From Cupriavidus basilensis (GTDB lineage: Bacteria; Pseudomonadota; Gammaproteobacteria; Burkholderiales; Burkholderiaceae): DNA of 64,000 bases. The stretch's first letter is position 1, and each line of letters opens with the position of its first letter. Below are positions 48,385 through 56,872 of this stretch, piece by piece. A model generated the notes under the pieces. The model saw only the letters and a program-made list of their open reading frames with translations. It was not told where the DNA came from and did no database searches. The stretch is taken from positions 2,728,001 to 2,792,000 of the forward strand of contig NZ_CP062804.1 of the NCBI RefSeq assembly GCF_008801925.2, read 5' to 3'. The position numbers and the translations under genes are program-made.

Positions 48385-48935
48385 GTTCGATGCTCCTGCG
48401 CGTGACGTGCCCGCGCTACGGTGTGATTGATGTGTGCTCGTCCGGGTCCGCCGGGAGTCCAGGCCCCACCCTCAACACTGCCGACCGCTGCGATCCAGGT
48501 CGGCTTCCCGGTGATCTTGTCTTTGTCTTGCGAGTGTTCCCTTCGCCTTGCTGCATCCTGGCCGGGACCCGCATTCTTATTACAAAGCCTGAATTCAGAC
48601 GATGGATCTTACAATAAGGCATCGCTTAGGCGGCGAATTCCGTAATCACCGCAACCTCTCTCGCATTGATCCAATTAGCCGGCGCGACATCCATCGAGAA
48701 TGGCATCGATATGCGCCATCTGATCCGGGATTTAGCGATTCCGCTCGGTAGTTCTTCTAAAAGCCATTTCGCTATCCGAGCGCATTCATGTCGGTGCAGT
48801 GACCGGCCCGGGGGCATAGCGATCGATTCCGCGCGAAGGGATCGATTGCGGCCAACGCCTGCGTTTTAGGACTTGTCCTATTCTCTTGACGGCATGCCAC
48901 CAGTAAGCTGGCGCCCTGTCTTACCGAGAAGCGAA
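48385..48935. other. Intergenic region with operator-like inverted repeat
   Basis: 551 bases between the divergent EAL and Sel1 genes with no convincing ORF. Near the Sel1 start, TAGGAC-TT-GTCCTA (48867-48880) is a perfect 6-bp inverted repeat 55 bases before the ATG, well placed as a regulator site. Its general shape suits NarL/FixJ-type binding, but nothing proves the regulator. Confidence 0.5.
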
Positions 48936-49775
48936 ATGAAGCACAACGAAACGCGCCGTACCTTGGCGCTCGGACTCGCCGCCATTTCCATGGCCGCGGG
49001 CAGCGCCTGGGCTGGCGAGGCCCAGGACCTGTACGCGGCGATGATCAGTGGCAAGTGCGAGCCCGCCACCGCCACCTTGCAAGCGCGCGCCAAGGCTGGC
49101 GTGGCCGCGGCCCAGGGCCATCTGGGCATTGCCTATGTCCGCGGCGCCTGCGTCAAGAAGGACGTGCAGGCAGGCGTGGCCTGGCTGCGCAAGGCCGCCG
49201 AGCAGGGCGACGCGGATTCGCGCAATGAACTTGGCAATTTCTATTCGGCGGACAATGGCGTGCCCAAGGACTACGCGCAGGCGAGGCGCTGGTTCCGCCT
49301 GGCGGCCGAGCAAGGCTACGGGCCGGCCCAATACAACCTGGCGCTCCAGTACCATTTCGGAGAAGGCGGGCCGGTGGATGATCGCGAGGCGGTCATATGG
49401 CTGCGCAAGGCGGCCGTGCAGGGCCTTGCGGACGCGCAGGCGAACCTGGGCGCCATGTTGATCAAAGGCGAAGGCATGGTCCTGAGCAACAAGCGCGAAG
49501 GCGTGCATTGGCTGCGCAAGTCCGCCATGCAAGGCCATCCCACCGGCCAGAACAACCTGGCGGCAGCCTAAGAAAATGGCTTTGGCGTGGCGCGCAACAT
49601 GGTGCTTGCCTATGCCTGGGTGCTGCTGTCGACCCGCGAGGCCAAGCCGGGTTCGGAGGACATGGCGCTGCGCACCGGAATGGCCGCGGAACTGACCGCC
49701 AGACAGCGGGCCGAGTCCGAGCGGCTGGCGCGCGGGTGGAGGGTGGGACAGGACCTCACGACGACGATGCCATGA
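48936..49775 (+). pseudogene. Sel1-repeat protein interrupted by an in-frame TAA
   Basis: A signal peptide (1-26, ending AWA) is followed by Sel1-like repeats of about 36 residues (GVAWLRKAAEQGDADSRNEL; ARRWFRLAAEQGYGPAQYNL). At 49569-49571 the frame meets TAA exactly where the repeat needs Tyr (LAAA-stop-ENGFGV), then continues in the same frame with a normal repeat end (VLAYAWVLLSTREAK) to TGA at 49773. A single-base TAC/TAT to TAA change explains it. The truncated 211-residue form might still be made. Confidence 0.8.
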
Positions 49776-49988
49776 ACGGAAGATAAGCCGCGGCAGATCA
49801 TCGACCATCGTTGAATAGCTTCTGCATCAACGTCTTGGCAAGCGCACCGGGTTCGCCTCCGAGGCATGCCTGCGGCTCCGGCTCGCTCACACGGCTGACC
49901 CGACCATTGTGCTCGCAGGCATGCTCGACACATTCAAGCCTGACTTCAATATCGTGACGCCGTAGTCCGCGAGAAAACGCGAACGTAG

Positions 49989-51596
49989 TTATGAAAAGGC
50001 GGTATCCAGCACCGGCGCAACGCCGACGTCGCGCGTGGGGGTGTGCACCAGCGCGGAGACCATATCCAGGCATGCCAGGGCCTGGCCGATGAGGTGCCGC
50101 TCCTGATCCGGGTCTCGCGCTGCCTGGACTACCAGCCTGGCGCTCATGCACAGCCGCAAGGCGCTGACCGGGACACCCGCCCTGTGGCCGCTGTCCACAG
50201 GCTGGCCAAGCTGGTAGGCCACGCCGGCGTCGGCGCTCCCCGGCGCCTGGACCCGGCGAAAGATGGCGGCCGTCTCCTCCCGGCTGAGCGCGGTCCTGCC
50301 GCCTCCCGGCTGGCACCGGTACAGCAGGAAGGGGTGAATGGTCTGGATCTCGTCCCAGTGGCATGGCGTGTTCAGCGCGGTGCGGTCCAGCGCCGGCACC
50401 GCCAGCGCGGCAAAGGCGGGATCGCTGCCCAGCCTTTGCTGGATGGCACCGGCAAAGCGCCGCAGGATGCCAGCGGCTTGCCCGGCCGGCACCGCGAGGA
50501 ATTCGCGCAGTTCGTAGATCGCAGCCTGCCAGCGCAGCAGCAGGCCAAAGTTCGCATAACTGCCGAGCGCCTGCGCGCTTGCCCAGCCTTGCGGCCATTC
50601 CTCGCGCGCGGAATACAGGCGCAGCTCCGCCGGAACGCCGCGCTCGCGCAGTATCTTGCCAATTGCCGCGGGCAGCAGCAAGGCGCCGGAGAACGAAGGC
50701 CCGGTCACAAACTTGGAGCCGGTCAGCGCCACCATGCAGCCGTTGCGCAGGTAGGCCTGGAGCGTACCCGGCTCAATGCGGAACTGGCAGGCGTCAACCA
50801 GGACCTGCACCGCCGAGGGCCAGCGGCGATGCAGCGCCGTCATGCACGCAATGCTCGGCGCAATGCATCCGGTCTTGGAGACGTCGATCAGCACCAGCAG
50901 CACTTGGCGCACATCCTGCACGGCCTGGCTGACGAGCGCCTCGATTTGCGCGTCGACCACGCTCGCATCCCGCAAGCTGCCGTCCGCATTGCGGATCGGC
51001 ACGTCGAGGATGTCGCTGGCGCAGGCCTGGCTCAAGGACTCGCCCGGAATGGTGGTACGGCCCAGTGCGTTATACGTGCTGAAGTGGCGCCCGGTGAGCG
51101 CGGCGGCCACACCGCTGCCGCTCTCGGCCTCGCCGGCCATGATCACCAGCGGCCGGCGCCGAACGCTCGGATTGCCCGCATCGCTGCCGGCCCCATCGGC
51201 CGCCACCCGCGCGGCAACGCGCGCCGCGAGCAGGTGCACATCGGTGCCGGAAGCCGAGAAAACAAGCCCGGTGCCAAGCGCATCGCCTATGCCGCACAGC
51301 GCCAGCAACTCGCCGCGCAGCCGGTCCAGCTCGTGGCGATACAACTCGGGCGCGCTCTGGTGCGGCAGCGCCGCGGCAAGCCGGTTGCGCAGCGCGTCCA
51401 CCTCGGCGAACGCGGCAGGAGAAATCCCCGAGGACGTGGAGGAGCCAAAGGGAACCAGCCCCGTCGAGGCAAGCGGCTGGCAACCGTACTTGTTACGGCC
51501 GGTCGCCGGATCCAGCGCGATGCGGTGGTCCCCGCCGCTGACCAGCAGGTCAGCCGTCGATGGCAGCGGCATCGTGCGCGTCCACGTGGTCGGCAT
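49989..51596 (-). CDS. Fold-type-I PLP-dependent enzyme (aminotransferase/desulfurase-like)
   Basis: 535 residues. The PLP-binding layout of fold type I is visible: VFSASGTDVHLLAA (phosphate-side loop), VDACQF with D268 contacting the ring nitrogen, and LTGSKFVTGPSFSG with K295 as the likely Schiff-base Lys. This local pattern recalls class V aminotransferases, but I recognise no close named family. The ATG at 51596 has GAGG nearby; ATG 51572 is also possible. Either start overlaps the ATP-grasp gene, so it is the third gene of the operon. It probably acts on an amino acid or amine made by the upstream enzymes. Confidence 0.82.
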   Translation of the reverse strand: MPTTWTRTMPLPSTADLLVSGGDHRIALDPATGRNKYGCQPLASTGLVPFGSSTSSGISPAAFAEVDALRNRLAAALPHQSAPELYRHELDRLRGELLALCGIGDALGTGLVFSASGTDVHLLAARVAARVAADGAGSDAGNPSVRRRPLVIMAGEAESGSGVAAALTGRHFSTYNALGRTTIPGESLSQACASDILDVPIRNADGSLRDASVVDAQIEALVSQAVQDVRQVLLVLIDVSKTGCIAPSIACMTALHRRWPSAVQVLVDACQFRIEPGTLQAYLRNGCMVALTGSKFVTGPSFSGALLLPAAIGKILRERGVPAELRLYSAREEWPQGWASAQALGSYANFGLLLRWQAAIYELREFLAVPAGQAAGILRRFAGAIQQRLGSDPAFAALAVPALDRTALNTPCHWDEIQTIHPFLLYRCQPGGGRTALSREETAAIFRRVQAPGSADAGVAYQLGQPVDSGHRAGVPVSALRLCMSARLVVQAARDPDQERHLIGQALACLDMVSALVHTPTRDVGVAPVLDTAFS

Positions 51597-52827
51597 GGGC
51601 CTCGCTGGCGTTGATCAGCATGGTCCGGAACGCCGCGAAGATCTTGTGCATCTGCGGCTGCTTGTACGGGAAGAGGTCAACCGGATCGATATCGTGCACC
51701 ACCATCGCCGTATCGGCCTCGAACACCAGCAGTTCCCCCTGCGGCGTCTCGGCGCAATCCAGGCCCACGTAATCAAGACCCAGCCGCTCCTGGATCAGAG
51801 CGAGGGCATCCTTGTGGCGCAGCGCGAAGGTGTGGTCGAAGTCGCGCATGATGGCGGCTTCTTCATCCCGCTTGGCCGCGCTCTCTGCCATGCCGGCATT
51901 GAGATAGTGGATCATCCAGTGCTCGGAGATGCCCACGTGGCACACGTACGCGCGCCCTTCGATCAGCACCAGCCGGTACTTGCGGAACTGGCCGTCATCG
52001 TTGCGGTAATCGATGAAGTAAGAGACATAGAACGCCGGCTCGTCCGTCTGCGCCAGGTAGCCAGCGAGTTCGGCCGCGTCGCCGATCTTCTCCAGGCCCT
52101 TGCCGGCATGCGAGCCAAGCGGCCTAACGATGATGGGGAAAGCGCCCTCGCCCAGCACCGACGAGATCGCTGCCTGCCCGCCGGCGATGCCGGCCAGTAC
52201 CTGGCGATCCACGCGCAGCGTCGGCGGCATGCACACGCCCGGCGCGCACGCCAGCAAGGATGCCGCCCGGTCCCGCGAGAGCTGTTGCACGCGATCCGGC
52301 TGGTTCAGCACCGGGCGCGGCCAGATTGCCGCGAGCGCGCGCAGGTGCTCCAGCACGGGCTGGGTACGGTCGGATTCGCCCACCGCGATGAACAGCACGT
52401 CGTGCTCCGGCACGGCCTGCGGCAGCGGGTTTTCCGGCGTGACGTAGAGCGCATCGAGCGCCACATCGGAGTTGCCCAACAAGCACTCCAGCGGCGTGTT
52501 GGCCATCAGGTCGCCCGAGACCATGATGGCCAGCACGCGCAGGCGGGCTTCGCCATCGCGCAAGGTCGGCAAGTGATAGAGCTGGCGCGCCTGCAGCGCC
52601 TCGGCCTGCATGGTCATGGCCAGCGCGTGATCGCCGACGAGCTGCAGGACCAGCGAGAGATCCATCAACGCATTGGCATCGTCCGGTTGCGACTGCAGGT
52701 GGTTGATCAGCTCGGCGCCGAGCGGGCGCAGGTCCTCGTTCTGATGGGCCGCCCGCAGCAGGTGGCGCAGGCCGATCAGGGTATCAGGGGCCGGCTTCAT
52801 GTTGGCGGGATCAAGGATTGCGTTCAT
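51550..52827 (-). CDS. TPR-like/ATP-grasp ligase (RimK-like)
   Basis: 425 residues. The first 95 are helical and TPR-like (NALMDLSLVLQLVGDHALAM). From about 170 on there is an ATP-grasp domain: FPIIVRPLGSHAGKGLEKI (nucleotide-binding loop), KYRLVLIEGRAYVCHVGI and the metal-binding end DYVGLDCAE...LLVFEADTAMV. Such enzymes join a carboxylate to an amine or thiol through an acyl phosphate. The ATG overlaps the decarboxylase stop by 4 bases, and its own end overlaps the next PLP gene. A ligase between two PLP enzymes suggests assembly of an amide or dipeptide-like product. Confidence 0.88.
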   Translation of the reverse strand: MNAILDPANMKPAPDTLIGLRHLLRAAHQNEDLRPLGAELINHLQSQPDDANALMDLSLVLQLVGDHALAMTMQAEALQARQLYHLPTLRDGEARLRVLAIMVSGDLMANTPLECLLGNSDVALDALYVTPENPLPQAVPEHDVLFIAVGESDRTQPVLEHLRALAAIWPRPVLNQPDRVQQLSRDRAASLLACAPGVCMPPTLRVDRQVLAGIAGGQAAISSVLGEGAFPIIVRPLGSHAGKGLEKIGDAAELAGYLAQTDEPAFYVSYFIDYRNDDGQFRKYRLVLIEGRAYVCHVGISEHWMIHYLNAGMAESAAKRDEEAAIMRDFDHTFALRHKDALALIQERLGLDYVGLDCAETPQGELLVFEADTAMVVHDIDPVDLFPYKQPQMHKIFAAFRTMLINASEAHADHVDAHDAAAIDG

Positions 52828-54386
52828 TGTGATAGGCCGCTGGCTTCGGGAACGGGTACGGGTGCGGGTGCGGGTGCGGGTGCGGGTGATACGGCGCTCA
52901 GCGACCGGCCAAGCGCCAGGGTGGCGTTCAGCAGGACATCGATATCCTGCGGCGCGCTGCGATGATTGAAGAGCGCAACCCGGATCGCAAAGCGCGCGTC
53001 GAGCACGGTCGACGAAGGCGCGGCGAGGCCGGATTCCTGCAGGGCGACAACAAGATCGCGGTTGACCTGTTCGATGGCGCCGTTCGCATCGGCATCAACA
53101 TTGGCATTGGCACCGATATAGCGGAAGCAAACGATGTTGAGCGATACCGGCGCCAGCAGCTCAAGCTCCGGCTCGGACTCGATGCGCCGCGCGAGTTCCT
53201 GCGCCAGGGTGCAGGTGTGGGCAATCATGCCGCCCAGCCGCTCGGTGCCGTACACCTTGATCGTGAACCAGGTCTTCAGCGCGCGAAAGCCGCGCGACAG
53301 GTCCGGCCCGAAATCGCAAGGCCAGGGGGAGCCGGCCGCCATGCCGCGCTCGCCGCGGCTCAGGTACGTGCCTTCGTGCGTGGCAAAGGTGCGCAGGTGC
53401 AATTGCCGGTCGCGGACCACAAAGAAGCCGGCGTCATAGGGGACCTGCAGCCATTTGTGAAAATCGAAGGCGATCGAATCCGCCTGCTCGATGCCGCGCA
53501 GGCGCGGCGCCAGTTGAGGGCACAGCATGGCCAGGGCGCCAAAGGCACCGTCGACGTGAAAATGCAGTTGCTCCCGGCGGGCAATGCGTGCGATCTCGGC
53601 AAGGTCGTCGATGGCGCCCGTATCCACCGTGCCGGCGGTACCCACCACGAGAAACGGCTGGAAGCCGGCAGCGCGGTCGACAGCGATGGCGGCGGCAAGG
53701 CACGCCATATCCATGCGCCCCATCTGGTCAACGGGAATCGATCGCAGATTGTCCTTGCCGAGGCCGGCCAGGTCCATGCCTTGGGCGATGCAGCCATGCG
53801 CCCGGGTGGAGGTGTAGGCCGTCAGGCGCCGCGACGTCTGCCCCATGCCGGTCGACCGTACCTCGGACCCGAGCGCCCGGGTCCGGGCAACCAGCACGCC
53901 GGACAGGTTGGCCATGGAGGAGCCGGTCAGGAACAGGCCGCTGGCATCGTCGGGAAAGCCGAACAGCTCGATCACCCAGCGCAGCACCTGCCACTCCACC
54001 TCCACCGGGATATGGTCGCGCCCACCCAGGTTGGCATTGAGCCCGGCCGCCAGCATTTCCGCCAGCATCCCGACCGGCGTGCCGCCGCCATGCACCCAGC
54101 CCATGAAGCCGGGATGCGCATTGCCCACGGCAAACGGCAGGATGCTGTCCATGAAGGTCTCATGCACCTGGTCCAGCCCGCTGCCCTCGCGGGGCAGCGG
54201 CTCGCGGAAGCTTGCGCGCACCGCGTCGGGAATCGGCTGCCAGACCGGGCGGGCGCGGATGCCCTGGAGGTGGTCCAGCATATCGTCGAGCATGCTGTGC
54301 CCCTGCGCCCTCAGCGCGCTCCAGTCGACGGGATCGAGACTGGTGGGGACTGGCTGCCAGCTGCCCTGGGTGGTTGGTGTTGACAT
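52824..54386 (-). CDS. Group II PLP-dependent amino acid decarboxylase
   Basis: 520 residues of the aromatic-L-amino-acid/glutamate decarboxylase family. Blocks in order: NAHPGFMGWVHGGGTPVG, FLTGSSMANLSGVLVAR, HFHVDGAFGA with D279, and FDFHKWLQVPYD with the Schiff-base K311. The substrate cannot be fixed from these motifs. The C-terminus ends in a Pro-Ala/Pro-Val tract encoded by hexamer repeats. It is the first gene of a three-gene operon and divergent from a DHA2 exporter, sharing a 280-base promoter region. Confidence 0.93.
   Translation of the reverse strand: MSTPTTQGSWQPVPTSLDPVDWSALRAQGHSMLDDMLDHLQGIRARPVWQPIPDAVRASFREPLPREGSGLDQVHETFMDSILPFAVGNAHPGFMGWVHGGGTPVGMLAEMLAAGLNANLGGRDHIPVEVEWQVLRWVIELFGFPDDASGLFLTGSSMANLSGVLVARTRALGSEVRSTGMGQTSRRLTAYTSTRAHGCIAQGMDLAGLGKDNLRSIPVDQMGRMDMACLAAAIAVDRAAGFQPFLVVGTAGTVDTGAIDDLAEIARIARREQLHFHVDGAFGALAMLCPQLAPRLRGIEQADSIAFDFHKWLQVPYDAGFFVVRDRQLHLRTFATHEGTYLSRGERGMAAGSPWPCDFGPDLSRGFRALKTWFTIKVYGTERLGGMIAHTCTLAQELARRIESEPELELLAPVSLNIVCFRYIGANANVDADANGAIEQVNRDLVVALQESGLAAPSSTVLDARFAIRVALFNHRSAPQDIDVLLNATLALGRSLSAVSPAPAPAPAPVPVPEASGLSQ
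52848..52889. repeat. CGGGTG hexamer tract inside the decarboxylase 3' end
   Basis: About seven tandem 6-bp units, five perfect CGGGTG and two variants, encoding the (PA)n/(PV)n tail of the decarboxylase. Because the unit is 6 bp, copy-number change would lengthen or shorten the tail without a frameshift. Confidence 0.85.
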
Positions 54387-54578
54387 GGCTAATGGCGGTC
54401 CGGAAAACGCTGCGTCCCCATGGGAGGTGCTGTTTGCGACCTGGTTTCCGGGACATCGTGCCGGGGATCATAGCGCTGGGCCAGCCGGGCATTTGGTGGA
54501 GTACGGCGGGTTTTCCGCCCTATTTCTCTGCAACCGAAAAACAACACTGCCGGCGCTGCCTTACCACATTCCGATCAT

Positions 54579-54616
54579 TTGCAAGCACCGCTCCGCGAGA
54601 CGATAATTGTGTCGTC
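54579..54616 (+). promoter_or_regulatory. Exporter promoter with operator-like repeat
   Basis: TTGCAA (54579), a 17-base spacer and GATAAT (54602-54607) give a good sigma-70 promoter. Arms GACGA (54599) and TCGTC (54612) enclose the -10, a position typical of repressor sites. It drives the DHA2 exporter and lies opposite the decarboxylase operon. Confidence 0.55.
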
Positions 54617-54666
54617 AAGCATCTCAAGCATCGCTCGCGCCACTCCTTCAGCAGCCGCCCTCCCTC

Positions 54667-56073
54667 ATGCAGCCACACCAAGGCCTACCCTATCCCCAAC
54701 GCTCCTGGGCCATCCTCACCGTGTTTTGCGGCCTGATCATGGCCGTGCTCGATGGCTCGATCGCCAATATCGCACTACCCTCGATCTCGCGCGAGCTGGC
54801 GGCGGACCCGTCCAGCACCATCTGGGTGGTCAACGCCTACCAGCTCACCGTCACGGTGTGCCTGCTGCCGCTGTCCTCGCTAGGCGACATCCTTGGCTAC
54901 AAGCGCGTGTACCGCGCCGGCCTGGCGATCTTCCTGGCGGGCTCGCTGTTGTGCGCGCTGTCGCCCAACCTGCCGGTGCTGGTGGCCGCGCGGGTGCTGC
55001 AGGGCATCGGCGGCGCCGGCATCATGAGCGTGAACACGGCGCTGGTGCGCTTTATCTATCCGCCCACCAAGCTGGGCCGGGGCATCGGGCTGAACGCGCT
55101 GGTGGTGGGCATCACCATTGCCGTGGGGCCCTCGGTGGGCGCGCTGATCCTGTCGGTGGCGAGCTGGCCGTGGCTGTTCGCCATCAACGTGCCCGTGGCG
55201 ATCTTCGCGCTGGCGCTGGCCCGCACCGCGCTGCCGGCAACGCCGCCCCAGCCGCGCAGCTTCGACTATCGCAGCGCGCTGCTCTCGGCCGTGGTCTTTG
55301 CCTTGTTCATCCTCGGCGTGGACGGCGCGGGCCACGCGCAATGGCGCCCCGCCGCCGCCGCCGGCCTGGTGGTGGCAGCGTTGCTGGGATGGTGGCTGGT
55401 ACGCATGCAGCGCGGCAAGCATGCGCCGCTGGTGCCGGTGGACCTGTTCGCCAGCCGCGCCTTCACGCTGGCGGTGGGCACATCCTTCTGCTCCTTCATG
55501 GCGCAGATGCTGGCCTTCGTGGCGCTGCCCTTCTACCTCGAATACCAGCTTGGCCGCACGCTGCACGAGACCGGGCTGCTGATCACGCCGTGGCCGCTGA
55601 TGGTGGCCATCATGGCGCCCATCTCGGGACGCCTGTCCGATCGCTATCCCGCCAGCATCCTGGCCGGCATCGGGCTGGCCTTGCTCGGGTCCGGGCTGAT
55701 CGGCCTGGCGACGCTCGGGCCGGAAGCGTCCAGCTTTGCCGTGTGCTGGCGCATGGCCATGTGCGGATTGGGATTCGGGTTATTCCAGTCGCCGAACAAC
55801 CGCGCGATGATTGGCGCCACGCCACCGGCGCGCAGCGGCGGCGCTAGCGGGGCGCAGGCGACAACGCGGTTGCTGGGGCAGACTACCGGGACAGCTATTG
55901 TGGCGTTGTTGTTTAGTGTTGATGCCAGCGGGGCGGCTCGGGTGGCGCTTTTTGTTGCCGCGGGGGTGGCTTTGGTGGGGGCTGTGGTTAGTTTTAGCCG
56001 GTTGCGCAGTGGGAGTGGGAGTGGACCTGCGGTGCGGGTGGGGGTGGAGGTGGCCGCTGAGGCGGATTTGTGA
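54667..56073 (+). CDS. DHA2-family MFS exporter
   Basis: 468 residues with 14 predicted membrane helices. VLDGSIANIALPSISREL (motif C-like), SSLGDILGYKRVYR (motif A) and ARVLQGIGGAGIMSVNTALV (motif B) fit QacA/EmrB-type drug:proton antiporters. The ATG at 54667 precedes helix 1; the frame is open 60 bases upstream without an RBS. Divergence from the PLP/ATP-grasp operon suggests export of that operon's product or self-resistance. The last 30 codons are of lower quality (Gly/Ser/Val-rich tail). Confidence 0.92.
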   Translation: MQPHQGLPYPQRSWAILTVFCGLIMAVLDGSIANIALPSISRELAADPSSTIWVVNAYQLTVTVCLLPLSSLGDILGYKRVYRAGLAIFLAGSLLCALSPNLPVLVAARVLQGIGGAGIMSVNTALVRFIYPPTKLGRGIGLNALVVGITIAVGPSVGALILSVASWPWLFAINVPVAIFALALARTALPATPPQPRSFDYRSALLSAVVFALFILGVDGAGHAQWRPAAAAGLVVAALLGWWLVRMQRGKHAPLVPVDLFASRAFTLAVGTSFCSFMAQMLAFVALPFYLEYQLGRTLHETGLLITPWPLMVAIMAPISGRLSDRYPASILAGIGLALLGSGLIGLATLGPEASSFAVCWRMAMCGLGFGLFQSPNNRAMIGATPPARSGGASGAQATTRLLGQTTGTAIVALLFSVDASGAARVALFVAAGVALVGAVVSFSRLRSGSGSGPAVRVGVEVAAEADL

Positions 56074-56083
56074 TTTTTTTGTT

Positions 56084-56473
56084 GGTGTTGGATTTTGGGG
56101 CTATACGACATCGCCCAGCAGGGGGTTTCGCTGTTTATTTCATCGGCGATGGCGCTTGCACCCAAGTGCCATACGACATCCCCCTGCGGGGGCTGCCGGT
56201 CACTTTTCTTTGACCGGCAAAGAAAACTAACGAAAAGAAAGCCGCCCTGCCGGGAGCAGAGCAATCAGGCTTTCGAGTGTCGGTGGTTGCGTCGTAAGGC
56301 CCGGAGTGTTGGCTGGCCGATCCTACCGACCCGAAGGGCAGCGCACTTGCATGACCCTATGGTCACGTGGTGGTACCCCTGATCGCTTTGCGCGGTGCGC
56401 GTTCGGGCATCTGCCGTTCGCGGTGCGCAGCGCCACGATCCTGCCTGCCCTGGTGGTTTCGTGGTTTTGTCTC
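56084..56473. repeat. Left arm of a ~930-bp palindrome
   Basis: This 390-base arm begins 10 bases after the exporter stop. It pairs imperfectly but continuously with 56611-56872 joined to 58156-58297. Recognisable pieces are GGTGTTGG at the outer end, a CCCCCTGCGGGGGCTGCCGG segment near 56170, GGTTGCGTCGTA near 56288 and GTGGTTTTGTCTC at the inner end. The loop is 56474-56610. No real gene is seen inside. Confidence 0.8.
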
Positions 56474-56610
56474 TGACGGTGGCCGCCCGGCCATTTGATG
56501 CCCTGCCGTACCGGCACGAGCGGCACCTTGCTTCACCCCCCTCTGGTTTCGTGGTGGGCACCGTGGCCCGTGCGCGAGGGCCGTGCTCACACCCACGGCG
56601 CTCGTCCTCC

Positions 56611-56872
56611 GAGACAAAACCACGAAACCATCCACACCCGAAACGGCGCAGCACTTCGCCTCGCGAACGGCAGATGTGGGAATGGTCACCGCAAGCGAGG
56701 TCAGGGGCTGCGCGACGTAACCCATGGGTCATGCAAAAATGATGTCCTTAGGGCCGGTAGGATACGCTAGCCAACACTCCGGGCCGTACGACGCAACCAC
56801 CGAGGCAAAAACAGCCTTATTGCTCTGCCCCCGGCAGGGTCGGCTTTCTTCTCGTTAGTCTTCTTTGCCGAC
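56611..56872. repeat. Right arm of the palindrome, inner part
   Basis: GAGACAAAACCACGAAACCA at its inner end is the reverse complement of the left arm's inner end; TACGACGCAACCACCGAGG and GCTCTGCCCCCGGCAGGG mirror the left arm further out. It ends in CGAC at 56869-56872, where the IS481 element begins. Confidence 0.8.

Noticed and set aside
56250..56870. Several 60-155 codon frames inside the palindrome
   Set aside because: Frames occur on both strands in mirrored pairs because the sequence is palindromic; none has an RBS or domain.
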